This document shows positions 55,847 to 64,000 of a stretch of DNA of 64,000 bases, piece after piece. Made by a program: the position numbers and the translations under genes. Source of the DNA: Saliniradius amylolyticus (GTDB lineage Bacteria > Pseudomonadota > Gammaproteobacteria > Enterobacterales > Alteromonadaceae). The DNA is taken from the NCBI RefSeq assembly GCF_003143555.1, contig NZ_CP029347.1, positions 1,178,001 through 1,242,000 on the forward strand, given 5' to 3'. Position 1 is the stretch's first letter. Each line of letters begins with the position of its first letter. Below the pieces are notes generated by a model. The model was not told the DNA's origin. It ran no database searches and was given only the letters and a program-made list of their open reading frames with translations.

Positions 55847-56791
55847 CCGGGCGATAATGGGGTTATGGTCACCGCCTAGGTTTTCTAAGACAGCAGCGCT
55901 GTGTGTTTGTAACTTGTCGTTGTGTATCACGTGATCGATGGTGACGCCGTGGTAAGAGGTAAGCTTAGTATGAGCCAGTCCTCTTCCCGCCAGGGCCAGA
56001 CTGTTGTTGTAGTGGCCAAGTTCGGCGCTATATAAAGGGCTTAGCCGAACCATATTGAAATCACCGGCCGCCAATCCCGGCGTGTCGGAACCAAGGAAAT
56101 GTGCCACTTGCTGTGCCTGCCGCTGTCGTTCGTTGGTATTCAGCATCACATCAATATGGCTGACATCGGCCCGGAGAATATGGTTTAGGGCTTTTCTGGG
56201 CGTTTCCAGGTGCACATTCGCCAGTTGTACGGGCTTATCTGCCCCCAGTTGGTAAAACGCGACAAAGCGTCCCCAGCCGTCCAGTGCCTGGTTGCGCTCA
56301 CCGCTTCCTTGATATCTTAGTGGCCAGCGGCTGACGGTGCATAGGCGAGATACGCAGTGAGTTTGCCAGGGGGCAGGGAACAGACCGGAGATTTCCTGTT
56401 CAGAGGTTTCCTGAAATGCCATCACGTCCACATCATAGGTTTCCACCATTCGCTGTAATTTTTGGGTGTCCGTCGGGCCGCCCATATTTAAGCTCAAGAT
56501 CGTGACCGCTGCTGGCCTCTGGCTTGCGATTGCCTGGCTGGCTGAAAGCTTAATTTCCAAGAACACGGTTAGACTCAAGGCCAGTAAAAGGGTATTGAAT
56601 AGGGTCAGCCACCAAGGTCGCCGATAGGCGATAACCACCAGTAACAGTAATAACCCCAGTGCTAATGGCCAGCGAGGGAAATAGAGCAAGCTCAGCAGCA
56701 GGGGGCGGGTGACATCATTGACGGGCCAGTTCGATAAGCTGAGCAAGGCGGCACAAAACAGCACAAAGAGCCCCTGAAGTACGTATCTCAT
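55829..56791 (-). CDS. Membrane-anchored endonuclease/exonuclease/phosphatase-fold protein
   Basis: A 320-residue protein. Residues 1-90 have about three hydrophobic segments; residues about 95-320 form an EEP domain with metal/catalytic signatures [37 protein letters not shown] and GGDHNPIIA. These positions correspond to the DNase I/AP-endonuclease fold, and the active-site residues appear intact. The domain probably faces the periplasm, where homologues cleave phosphodiesters or nucleic acids; the substrate is unknown. Its start overlaps the glycosyltransferase gene's stop by four bases, so both are expressed together. Confidence 0.75.
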   Translation of the reverse strand: MRYVLQGLFVLFCAALLSLSNWPVNDVTRPLLLSLLYFPRWPLALGLLLLLVVIAYRRPWWLTLFNTLLLALSLTVFLEIKLSASQAIASQRPAAVTILSLNMGGPTDTQKLQRMVETYDVDVMAFQETSEQEISGLFPAPWQTHCVSRLCTVSRWPLRYQGSGERNQALDGWGRFVAFYQLGADKPVQLANVHLETPRKALNHILRADVSHIDVMLNTNERQRQAQQVAHFLGSDTPGLAAGDFNMVRLSPLYSAELGHYNNSLALAGRGLAHTKLTSYHGVTIDHVIHNDKLQTHSAAVLENLGGDHNPIIARLTHTP

Positions 56792-57861
56792 CTTGAAATG
56801 CCCTGCTGATAAATTTGCTGGTAACAGGCTGCGGTGCGCTCAATGGAAAAATAGCGCGCCACCCACTCTCTGGCATGGATCCCCCATCGCACTAGTTGTT
56901 CGGGATTTTCTTGGATTCCACTCAGGCGGCTTGCCAGCTGGGTCGGGTTATCATAGTCCACCAGACTTCCGGTGTGACCATCTTCTACCAGCCTTGGGTT
57001 TCCGCCTACTGCAGTGGCGATGCAGGGGATTTGACGAGCCATGGCTTCTAGCATCGCAATAGATAAACCCTCAGACTGAGAGGTGACGACCAGCACATCC
57101 ATAGCGTCATAAATGCGGTGGCGGTCTGACACATTACCGTGAAAATGCACCTCCATGTCACTAAGATGTGTTTGGCAAAAAGATTCCAGTTCCTGACGAC
57201 AAGGTCCGTCACCGAAAACGTCCAGGGTGAATTGCTGTCGTCTTTCCGACAATGTTTCCAGCGCCTGTAGTAAGCCAATCTGATGCTTGATGGGGACTAA
57301 GCGGCCCACCATCCCGAGTCTGATCGGATTTTGGGGCTGGGGAGGGGTGGATATTTCCGGTAAAGCGATACCATTTTCGATGACCTGACATTGGCGACTT
57401 TCCCAAGGGTAAGTACTGAGAAATTGATTGCGGCCATCTTCGGAGACAAAAGTGATCTGATGCAGTCGATGACGTAAAAGATTATGCACGCGTTGCCAGC
57501 GTTTACCCGCCAGTGGAGCGGCACCATGGCGGGTATATACCAGACGCAGATGACGTCCTAAGGTAAGCAAAAATGGCATCATGGCTCTGAGAGCCGCAGG
57601 GGAGTGCACATGTAATATGGGGTTGTTGCGAGTCAGGTGATATAAGCGACGGTATTTACCCCACAAACTGCCAGTGATATGGGTGACCGGCAGTTGATGC
57701 TGACCACAGACTTCCACTAGGGGGTCTGCCGGATTACCGAAGCTGGCAATTGACACCGACATTTCTTGCTGACGTTGCAGCTCGCTGAGGTCGATGACGA
57801 ATCGTTCAGCCCCGCCGACTTTAAGGCTGGATAGAACGTGTACCACATGATGTGCGTCCAC
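56788..57861 (-). CDS. Glycosyltransferase family 4
   Basis: A 357-residue GT-B glycosyltransferase. VVHVLSSLKVGGAERFVIDL is the N-terminal acceptor-side signature (GGAER), and RLGMVGRLVPIKHQIGLLQAL (about 190) and the donor-site SQSEGLSIAMLEAMARQIPCIA (EGLSxxxLEAM) are family 4 hallmarks. The start is GTG 57861 with AAGGAG six bases upstream. Longer in-frame starts up to 58125 overlap the divergent gene at 57995 and have no homologous-looking sequence. It is the first gene of a two-gene minus-strand unit with the EEP protein. Confidence 0.85.
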   Translation of the reverse strand: MDAHHVVHVLSSLKVGGAERFVIDLSELQRQQEMSVSIASFGNPADPLVEVCGQHQLPVTHITGSLWGKYRRLYHLTRNNPILHVHSPAALRAMMPFLLTLGRHLRLVYTRHGAAPLAGKRWQRVHNLLRHRLHQITFVSEDGRNQFLSTYPWESRQCQVIENGIALPEISTPPQPQNPIRLGMVGRLVPIKHQIGLLQALETLSERRQQFTLDVFGDGPCRQELESFCQTHLSDMEVHFHGNVSDRHRIYDAMDVLVVTSQSEGLSIAMLEAMARQIPCIATAVGGNPRLVEDGHTGSLVDYDNPTQLASRLSGIQENPEQLVRWGIHAREWVARYFSIERTAACYQQIYQQGISR

Positions 57862-57994
57862 TGATAACTCCTTGTTGCTGTCGTGGCGGACTGTCCAATC
57901 TGGGCTAAGCTTGGTGCAGATCCATATTGTTATTGAGTGTATAAAGCACTGGCACAGATTGCCATGCCGAAACGCTATCCTTCGAGGAGTGGGG

Positions 57995-59092
57995 ATGGGA
58001 ATACTGGAAGTGGTGCAGAGCCTGGATAAGGGCGGACGCACAGTTCGTTTTTGCGATACCGTGGAAGGGCTCCGGTCACAGGGACAGACCGTTACAGCCG
58101 TTTCGTTGAAGGCGCCGACGGTCAATATAAAGCTCGATGATGTGGTAGTCCTTCCCAGGAAGGAAGGACTAAACTGGCGATTGTTTTTTCAGTTGGCTCG
58201 CCTGATTCGCAAGCGGCGCATCTCACTGATTCATGCCCATTGTGAACTCAGTCAGTTTTACGCTGGTGTTGTGGGGCGTTTGCTGGGAGTGCCGGTTGTT
58301 GGCACCTTTCATCGTTCAGATGTGAGCCGGTATCGTCCATCAGCGTTGAATTGGGTTTTAAAGCGCTGCCTTAGCCGGTTTATTGCAGTATCTTCAGAGC
58401 GAATGGCATTGATTCAGAGCCAGCTTGATTTACCTCCCGACCAGTGTGCCGTGGTTCATGGAGGAACGGCAGTAGGGCCAGAGCCTGATGGGGAGCAGAT
58501 CAGCGCTATTCGTCAGCAGTTATCACTGAACCAGGACCAGTTTGTGATTCTCAGTTTGGGTCACCTGGGCGCTATTAAAGGCCATCAGGATAGTATTCAG
58601 GCACTGGCCTTGGCTATTGAGCGAGGCTCGTGCGCGCATCTCTACATTGCAGGGGAAGGCTCTTCTGAGGAGCAACAACGGCTGTTGGAACTGACCAGTG
58701 TACTGGGGCTTAACACCAGGGTCAGCTTTCTGGGGCAACTGAATAACGCGCCGCAGTGGCTCACAGCTTGCGACATTTTTTTATTGCCATCCAGAGAAGA
58801 AGCCTTCGGGCTGGTCTTTATTGAGGCCGGGGCCAAGGCCAAACCGGTTATTGCTACCCATGTGGGAGGAATCCCCGATATTGTGATGGATCAACAAACT
58901 GGGATTTTGGTGCCACCGGCCTCTCCGGAACGCATAGCCGAGGCTATAGTTAAACTGGAAAACGATGCCGAGCTGTGCCAAAGGCTTGGGGCCGCCGCTT
59001 ATCAGCGAGTGGCTACACGCTTTTCCAGGCAACATATGGTTTCCAATTACTTAGAGCAATTTCAACAACTTCAGCACGAGGCTACGCCATGA
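57995..59092 (+). CDS. Glycosyltransferase family 4
   Basis: A 365-residue GT-B glycosyltransferase. ILEVVQSLDKGGRTVRFC opens the protein. The donor-binding half has ILSLGHLGAIKGHQDSIQAL (about 185) and the EEAFGLVFIEAGAKAKPVIA segment (about 268-287), followed by the nucleotide-binding GGIPDIV. ATG 57995 is well supported by GAGGAGTGGGG; ORFs from 57872 precede the family start. It diverges from the other family 4 gene, with 133 bp between starts. Its stop overlaps the next gene by four bases. Confidence 0.88.
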   Translation: MGILEVVQSLDKGGRTVRFCDTVEGLRSQGQTVTAVSLKAPTVNIKLDDVVVLPRKEGLNWRLFFQLARLIRKRRISLIHAHCELSQFYAGVVGRLLGVPVVGTFHRSDVSRYRPSALNWVLKRCLSRFIAVSSERMALIQSQLDLPPDQCAVVHGGTAVGPEPDGEQISAIRQQLSLNQDQFVILSLGHLGAIKGHQDSIQALALAIERGSCAHLYIAGEGSSEEQQRLLELTSVLGLNTRVSFLGQLNNAPQWLTACDIFLLPSREEAFGLVFIEAGAKAKPVIATHVGGIPDIVMDQQTGILVPPASPERIAEAIVKLENDAELCQRLGAAAYQRVATRFSRQHMVSNYLEQFQQLQHEATP

Positions 59093-60081
59093 ATGCGCCA
59101 CAGGTCACCGTTGTTATCACGCCCCGGGATCGCTACTCTGGGATCATCGAATGCATTAACAACCTCTATCGATGCACCTCTGAGCCTTTTAAGCTCAAAG
59201 TTCTGGATTTGGATTACCCCAAGCACCTGAAAAAGAGCATCGCCGATACATTGGCGGATAAGCCTAATGCCGAAGTGATCGAACTCGGGTTGGTGATCCC
59301 CATGCAGGCCATTCGCCAAATAAGAGACAATATAGACACCCCATACACAATGCTGTTGGACAATGACTCCAATGTCACCGAGAACTGGTTACCCCCGCTG
59401 CTTGAAACAGCACGCGACGAGCATGCTGCCATAGTCAACCCACTTACCTTGGAGAAAGCTGGGGTGGATGAAGGAGCCAGTCTCAGAAACCATCTGTACA
59501 CGAATGAGATTCGGATCGTTAATGTAGAGGGGCAGGACTATCTTATCGAAGATAAACACTTCCGCCGTGCCTTGCCTGAGGATATTCCAAAAGAGGTGCG
59601 TTCCTCTGAAATGTTTGAGTTGCACGGGGTGCTTTTCGACACCCAAGTGTTACAGAGCATCGAACTGCCTCAAATGGTCATTCGAGAACATATTGATATT
59701 GGAATGCAAATCAGACAGATGGGGCGCGCTATAGTGACCCAGCCCGAATCCGTAGTGATTTTCGATAACCTGGGGACGCGCATGGCCTGGTTTGACATGA
59801 AGTTTTTCTTCTTCCGTTGGGCGCCTAAGCTTACCTATCATAGCTCCCGGCTGTTTGAGTCTCGCTGGGGATATAACTTTTACGCCGAGCAGGCCATGTA
59901 TCACTGGGTGTTCCGTCGGAAAATATTTTTGCTGTGTCGGTGGTTATACTTGCCGATTCCAATTGCCAATACAGTGACCCGGTTGGTGGGTAAAGTGAAG
60001 ACTTTGTTCACTCCAGTTTGGGATCCGCTCTCCGACCCGGTTCAGCTTTCTCAAAACTATTACTCCCTAAAAGGTTGGTGA
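59089..60081 (+). CDS. Glycosyltransferase, GT-A (family 2-like)
   Basis: A 330-residue protein. VTVVITPRDRYSGIIECINN at the N-terminus and PYTMLLDNDSNVTENWLPPLL (DxD-like DND, about residues 80-100) fit a family 2 glycosyltransferase. The remaining two thirds, including RWAPKLTYHSSRLFESRWG, are less typical. ATG 59089 overlaps the upstream stop (ATGA). Several aromatic-rich segments near the C-terminus suggest membrane association, but no clear helix is seen. It belongs to the plus-strand polysaccharide string. Confidence 0.75.
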   Translation: MNAPQVTVVITPRDRYSGIIECINNLYRCTSEPFKLKVLDLDYPKHLKKSIADTLADKPNAEVIELGLVIPMQAIRQIRDNIDTPYTMLLDNDSNVTENWLPPLLETARDEHAAIVNPLTLEKAGVDEGASLRNHLYTNEIRIVNVEGQDYLIEDKHFRRALPEDIPKEVRSSEMFELHGVLFDTQVLQSIELPQMVIREHIDIGMQIRQMGRAIVTQPESVVIFDNLGTRMAWFDMKFFFFRWAPKLTYHSSRLFESRWGYNFYAEQAMYHWVFRRKIFLLCRWLYLPIPIANTVTRLVGKVKTLFTPVWDPLSDPVQLSQNYYSLKGW

Positions 60082-60132
60082 TGGAGCAATATCCCACGGC
60101 CATAGAGCTAGTATTGCTCATAGGGAGTGCAC

Positions 60133-60933
60133 TTGAGTCCGCTTAAGTACGCGTTTAACTGGCTCTGCTTCTGGTGGCTTTCGGCGCTGTTTCGCTCGAA
60201 AAAGGTCTATACTGTGGTAGGGCTTAGGCGCAGCGGCAACCATGCCTGCATCAACTGGCTTGCAAACGCCCTGGAGCGTCAACCGGTGAGCTGGGAGGAG
60301 CAGGACGGTTGCTTCTCGTGCTCCGTAACTGGTCGGACGGTACTGTTTAATGAGGCCAACTGGTTTGGAGTGGCTGAGCTTCTGCGAATCGTCTGGCGAT
60401 ATCGGCAGAGCTGGCAACAGGCCAGCTTTGTCATTATTTCGTTGGAAGACTGGCTACCGAGCGCCTGTTCTCCCTATGTTCCCAGAGGCAGTGTTTCCAT
60501 TGCTGTTACACGGAGTTGCTTGAATCTCATCGCTTCACGCATTCAAAGAGCTGTGAATCAGGCCGAACAAGGCCTGGATAGAGGGGATATGCGTGTTGAT
60601 AAACACTTTATCAGGCGCTTGAAATGGTTGCATGACGCCGAGCAGCACCAGTGGCTACACTGGCATTATGATGACTGGCTGGTGAATGGGGAGTATCGGT
60701 CTCGTTTCTTGCAAGCATTGATGCTGAGTTATGATCGCATGCCCGCTATCAGTAGCCAGGGAGGTGGGTCGTCCTTCAGCCACCATCAAGGTCCTCCGGA
60801 TCCGGACCAGGCAAGAACCCGCTGGACTCAGGTTCGATGGCCAGAGCGTATTGTGCAGTTACTCACAGCAGAGCCCGCCTGCTCACTATTAACCCATGAG
60901 GAGCAGGCATTTATCCGTGAGTTTTTAGATTAG
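60133..60933 (+). CDS. Sulfotransferase-like protein (P-loop, 5'-PSB type)
   Basis: A protein of about 266 residues that I cannot assign to a named family with certainty. VYTVVGLRRSGNHACINWLANAL (about 25-45) resembles the 5'-phosphosulfate-binding loop of sulfotransferases. SIAVTRSCLNLIASRI (about 122-137) could be the 3'-phosphate-binding segment. The start is uncertain: TTG 60133 has AGGGAG five bases upstream and is preferred to GTG 60127, which overlaps that SD. An 8-bp inverted repeat (60084-60091 with 60112-60119) lies upstream. If right, it would sulfate a sugar of the surface polysaccharide. Confidence 0.5.
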   Translation: MSPLKYAFNWLCFWWLSALFRSKKVYTVVGLRRSGNHACINWLANALERQPVSWEEQDGCFSCSVTGRTVLFNEANWFGVAELLRIVWRYRQSWQQASFVIISLEDWLPSACSPYVPRGSVSIAVTRSCLNLIASRIQRAVNQAEQGLDRGDMRVDKHFIRRLKWLHDAEQHQWLHWHYDDWLVNGEYRSRFLQALMLSYDRMPAISSQGGGSSFSHHQGPPDPDQARTRWTQVRWPERIVQLLTAEPACSLLTHEEQAFIREFLD

Positions 60934-61101
60934 TTAGGAGCCCTACCGAAGCAAAGTTAACTGGCGAGTTGGTCGTTTTCGTTCCCCCGGTTCTAAGAGG
61001 CGCTTAGCAAGAAAGAATTGCCAGTTGTGCAGAGGCTCCCCATCGCGGATAAATGTCTTCTGAAGCTTTTGCGCAGTCTGAACCAGGGTCAGTCTACTCT
61101 C

Positions 61102-61941
61102 TCATTCATTTTGGTAAGTCAGCAGGCGACCCATCCCGGATAGGGCTTTACCGGCCAGTCCCCCTACCTTGCCACCAGCCTGACGCATGGATTGACCAAT
61201 AAACTGACGACGCCAGTGTGGCACTCCTTGCTGGCTGAACAGAGTATGATGTTTGTACATAAGCTTTAGGTGGTGACGCAGCACTGTGAACCCCTGAGAA
61301 GAAATGTTGCCGTGATTGGCTCTGCGCACATAGGTCAATACCTCCGGAATAAATCCGATAGGATATCCGGCAGACACTAGCCGAATGGATAGATCATAAT
61401 CTTCAGAGGTCTTAAAACGAGTATCGAACAGACCAATAGCCAACAGACATTCACGCTTAACTAAAAAGCTGGGAGGGGGAATCTGACTGCTGTGCATCAG
61501 ATCTGTAACGGTTAACAGCTCCGGCTTGTTGTTATAAGTATTGAGCGGTCCTTGTTGATTAAAGGTTTGAACGCCCGTATGACAGCCTGCATAGCCAGGA
61601 TGTTCCAGTAGGAAGCCCAGTTGCCGTTCGAGCTTATTGGGATGCCAGAGATCATCAGAGTCCTGAAATGCCACCCAGTGACTGCGAGCCTCCTGAATCA
61701 GTTTGTTACGGGCTCTACCCGGGCCATGTTGGTATGACAAAGGGATGACTTTTATCTGAGGTTCAAATTGAGACAGAAAGTCTCTTGACTGAGGCGTACT
61801 GTTGTCGTCGGCAACCAATACCTCATCGGGAGGAAGTGATTGTGCCAACACAGAGGCCAGGCACTCAGCAAAGTACGCCTCGGCCCGGAAAAATGGGATC
61901 AATACGGCAATACTCTTTGTATCTTTGCTCTTTTCGACCAT
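61102..61941 (-). CDS. Glycosyltransferase family 2
   Basis: A 279-residue GT-A glycosyltransferase. IAVLIPFFRAEAYFAECLASVL at the N-terminus, VADDNSTPQSRDFL, FQDSDDLWHPNKLERQL (the DxD-type metal site, about residues 85-101) and TSEDYDLSIRLVSAGY (about 192) are family 2 signatures. ATG 61941 has GAGGA upstream; earlier in-frame starts up to 62055 precede the family start. It is opposite in direction to its neighbours and appears to be a single-gene unit. Its reading frame remains open for 52 further codons past the TGA. Confidence 0.88.
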   Translation of the reverse strand: MVEKSKDTKSIAVLIPFFRAEAYFAECLASVLAQSLPPDEVLVADDNSTPQSRDFLSQFEPQIKVIPLSYQHGPGRARNKLIQEARSHWVAFQDSDDLWHPNKLERQLGFLLEHPGYAGCHTGVQTFNQQGPLNTYNNKPELLTVTDLMHSSQIPPPSFLVKRECLLAIGLFDTRFKTSEDYDLSIRLVSAGYPIGFIPEVLTYVRRANHGNISSQGFTVLRHHLKLMYKHHTLFSQQGVPHWRRQFIGQSMRQAGGKVGGLAGKALSGMGRLLTYQNE

Positions 61942-62074
61942 GGTGTCCTCAGTGTTGTCATGACTTAAGAGTGACAGGTTTCTGGTATTCAGGCAGAAGA
62001 CTGCTATATAAACTCGCAGTAAAGATAAAAATAGTTCAGGGGAGCACTTTGGCAACTGTTGGTACAGGGATCCT

Positions 62075-63142
62075 ATGCATGACCTGTTAGAAACGGCCCA
62101 TTATCGTTGTGCCCTGATCACCGAATGGCAGGAGCTGGAACAGCATGAACATGCCTGGCAGACCCTGGCTAAGGAGTACGGCAAAGACGGGTGGTTCTCA
62201 TCGCCTCAATGGTTGCGGCCTTGGTACGAGTGCTTCTGGCAAAGCGACTGGAGCTTACTGGCCGTGCTGGTATGGAATCATCGGAGGGACCTGGTGGCAT
62301 TGTTGCCACTGTACACCCAACCATCCTACTTAGGAGCCAGAGTGCTGAGGCCATTGGGGCAGGGGGAACCAGAAGAGGCGGAAATTGCCTCGGAGTATAC
62401 CGACGCTTTGGTTCACCCAGCGCATGGTTCTGAGCTAATGATGATATTAGAACGCGCGGTGTGTGCCTTGCCTTTTGATTGGTGCTATTGGCGGGCGCTG
62501 TCCGAGAAGGCTGGCTGGCTAAGCGTTGTTGCCCGCCAGCCCAGAGTCCAGTTTCGACCTCTCGGCCTGCGTTATATGTCTTTAGCGGGCAGTCCTCCAT
62601 CAATGTCTTTGGAACGGCAGTATCGACGGCGTTTGAGAAAGCTTCAAAATCAGGGGGCCCACTGTCGTTGGTTGGCAAGGAGCGAAATGACAGATTATTG
62701 GTCCAGCTTAAAACAGTTGCACCAAAAGCGCTGGCATCAGCGAGGCAAGACCGGTGCATTTATCTCTGGTGCGTTTAATGCTTTTCATCAACGCCAGATG
62801 CAAACATCAAAACGGCTAAAAATGAGTGTCTTGGAGTCGCCCGAATGTATTTACGGCATCCACTGTTACTATGAATATCAGGGGCGGCTGTTTTTTTATC
62901 AAAGCGGTTGGGACCCGGCGTTTTCGGCCATGTCACCGGGTTTGGTTTTGCATCTGTGGAGCCGTAAGAGTCACTCGGACTGGGATTATGACTTGATGCT
63001 GGGCTCGATGAACGACAGCTATAAGGCAAAACTGGCCGATAGTATGGGCCTTATCGGAGAAGTACTTTGGATTAGGCACCCTCTTCGCTATGCCTCGGCG
63101 CGAGTGCTATCCAGGGTATTGATGTTTTTGGGAAACAGCTAA
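62075..63142 (+). CDS. GNAT/FemAB-type acetyltransferase-like protein
   Basis: A 355-residue protein of the type with a duplicated GNAT fold (Acetyltransf_6/FemAB-like). WFSSPQWLRPWYECFW, LVWNHRRDLVALLPLY and the latter half RRRLRKLQNQGAHCRW and YSLARKSHSDWDYDLM-like positions match the layout of polysaccharide-locus members. No catalytic motif is diagnostic; such proteins have been proposed to acylate or amidate cell-surface sugars. ATG 62075 follows ACAGGGA. Its stop overlaps the ATG of the next gene by one base, so it is coupled to the O-antigen ligase/polymerase gene. Confidence 0.65.
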   Translation: MHDLLETAHYRCALITEWQELEQHEHAWQTLAKEYGKDGWFSSPQWLRPWYECFWQSDWSLLAVLVWNHRRDLVALLPLYTQPSYLGARVLRPLGQGEPEEAEIASEYTDALVHPAHGSELMMILERAVCALPFDWCYWRALSEKAGWLSVVARQPRVQFRPLGLRYMSLAGSPPSMSLERQYRRRLRKLQNQGAHCRWLARSEMTDYWSSLKQLHQKRWHQRGKTGAFISGAFNAFHQRQMQTSKRLKMSVLESPECIYGIHCYYEYQGRLFFYQSGWDPAFSAMSPGLVLHLWSRKSHSDWDYDLMLGSMNDSYKAKLADSMGLIGEVLWIRHPLRYASARVLSRVLMFLGNS

Positions 63143-64000
63143 TGTTGGTACAGAGTTTGGGTAAACCTCAATCCATGGAGGCGGAGAAGTCCGACTCCAC
63201 AATACCTTTTGTGTTTTTGTTAATTTACTTTGCACTGGTGCTGATTCGGCCCCATGAAATGGGGCAGACTCTCTACGAAACGCCCATTATTCGGTATTCA
63301 TTGATACTGACCTTTATTGCCTATCTGTTATTAACGCGACCGAAGGTATTCCCCATCCAATTCTGGTTATGCCTGGCGGTGACTCCGGTGATGGTGGTCT
63401 CAGGTGCGCTCAATGGGTGGTTGGGGGGCGGGGTTCAAAGTGGAATTAATTTCCTCACTGGGGCCACCTTACCCTTCCTCGTGGTATGTAGCATCGCTAC
63501 AACGCCGGCTCGGCAAAAGACGTTGATGCTGCTGGCTATTCTGGCGGCTATCCTGATGGTACATAATGGCATATCGCAGCGCGCTGACCCGATGGGGATA
63601 GGCTGGAGTGGGGCAATGATGACCTTGCATGGGCGTATAACTTATCTGGGGTTTTTAAATGACCCTAATGATCTGGCCATGTTTTTGGTAATGACGCTGC
63701 CTTTTGTGATGTTCTTTATCTATCGAGGCAACTGGCTGACTAAGATATTGATGTTGGGCGTGGCGGTCTTTCTCGCTTATGGCGTCTACCTGACGAACTC
63801 GAGAGGGGCCATTGTATCGCTGTTATTTCTGATGGCCGTGGGCTTTTATTTTCGTTACGGCAAGGTAAAGGCGTTCTTTTTCGGGCTGTTGTTATTGCCG
63901 TTGGTGGTGGTGGTATTGACTAAGTTTCGCTCCATTGATGCAAGCGAGAGTTCTGCTTACGGGCGTGTCGATGCCTGGTATGAAGGCATGCAGATGTTCT
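63142..64000 (+). CDS. O-antigen ligase/polymerase family protein (partial, runs off window)
   Basis: The open frame from ATG 63142 continues without a stop to the right edge (286 complete codons). It encodes many hydrophobic helices from about residue 25, for example VFLLIYFALVLIRPHEMG, and the periplasmic signature TLHGRITYLGFLNDPNDLAM and YGVYLTNSRGAIVSLLFLMA around residues 160-230, which match the Wzy/WaaL (O-antigen ligase) superfamily. It would polymerise or ligate the polysaccharide in the periplasm. The C-terminal part is not in the window, so ligase and polymerase cannot be distinguished. Confidence 0.8.
   Translation, partial: MLVQSLGKPQSMEAEKSDSTIPFVFLLIYFALVLIRPHEMGQTLYETPIIRYSLILTFIAYLLLTRPKVFPIQFWLCLAVTPVMVVSGALNGWLGGGVQSGINFLTGATLPFLVVCSIATTPARQKTLMLLAILAAILMVHNGISQRADPMGIGWSGAMMTLHGRITYLGFLNDPNDLAMFLVMTLPFVMFFIYRGNWLTKILMLGVAVFLAYGVYLTNSRGAIVSLLFLMAVGFYFRYGKVKAFFFGLLLLPLVVVVLTKFRSIDASESSAYGRVDAWYEGMQMF

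Noticed and set aside
58975-59088. Longer N-terminus for the GT-A gene
   Set aside because: The extension lies within the preceding glycosyltransferase gene, whereas ATG 59089 opens exactly at the conserved VTVVITP and overlaps the stop as ATGA.

Overview
The window looks like chromosomal DNA of a motile, Gram-negative marine-type gammaproteobacterium, most plausibly of the Alteromonadales. The evidence is an LPS/lipid A block (msbA, lpxK, kdsB), a contiguous recC-recB-recD, several polar-type flagellin genes with sigma-28 promoters, an AzoR azoreductase, a CBM9-like outer-membrane protein and a rhombosortase. The genus assignment is inference from gene content only. No rRNA, tRNA, CRISPR, prophage or insertion sequence was recognised.

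Layout. (1) 1-13.5 kb: housekeeping and envelope genes: azoR, an S9 peptidase lipoprotein, a Gfo/Idh/MocA oxidoreductase, a CBM9-like/beta-barrel protein, a rhombosortase, a crotonase plus gamma-glutamyltransferase pair, a serine-hydrolase-like lipoprotein, a CbiM-like membrane protein and xthA. Several structured intergenic repeats lie here. (2) 13.6-24.1 kb, plus strand: a flagellar filament locus with four flagellin genes (two are identical copies in a 1,162-bp direct duplication), flaG, fliD, fliS, a small FliT-position gene and a large Maf-type (DUF115) flagellin glycosyltransferase. (3) 24.0-32.7 kb, minus strand, converging on maf: nine tightly overlapping genes for a CMP-activated nonulosonic acid of the legionaminic type (4,6-dehydratase, LegC-type aminotransferase, NeuC/LegG, NeuB/LegI, NeuD/LegH, PtmE-, PtmF-, LegF- and PtmA-like). 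(4) 32.9-41.6 kb: recC, recB, recD. (5) 41.6-51.9 kb: a TonB-like membrane protein, a DUF2062 protein, comEC, msbA, lpxK, a Trm112-like gene, kdsB, an SDR, a PilZ protein and an SLC13-type transporter. (6) 52.0-64.0 kb: a surface polysaccharide locus: polyprenyl-phosphate sugar-phosphate transferase, TviB-like UDP-sugar dehydrogenase, TviC-like epimerase, four glycosyltransferases on both strands, a membrane-anchored EEP-fold protein, a sulfotransferase-like protein, a FemAB/GNAT-type protein and a truncated O-antigen ligase/polymerase-type gene running off the right edge.

How the genes fit together. Regions 2 and 3 read as one functional island. The minus-strand operon would make a CMP-nonulosonate in the cytoplasm, the Maf protein would attach it to flagellin before export, FliS and possibly the FliT-like protein would chaperone the filament proteins, and FliD would cap the filament. 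No flippase or polymerase lies in region 3, which suits cytoplasmic protein O-glycosylation rather than surface polysaccharide. Region 6 is a separate pathway, with its own initiating transferase and a Wzy/WaaL-like protein.

The least ordinary features are the recent exact duplication of a flagellin cassette, a 227-bp identical tract shared by the other two flagellins (gene conversion), a pair of leader hairpins with a shared loop sequence in the duplicated flagellin mRNAs, a terminator that covers the ribosome-binding region of the next gene, and complex intergenic inverted repeats.
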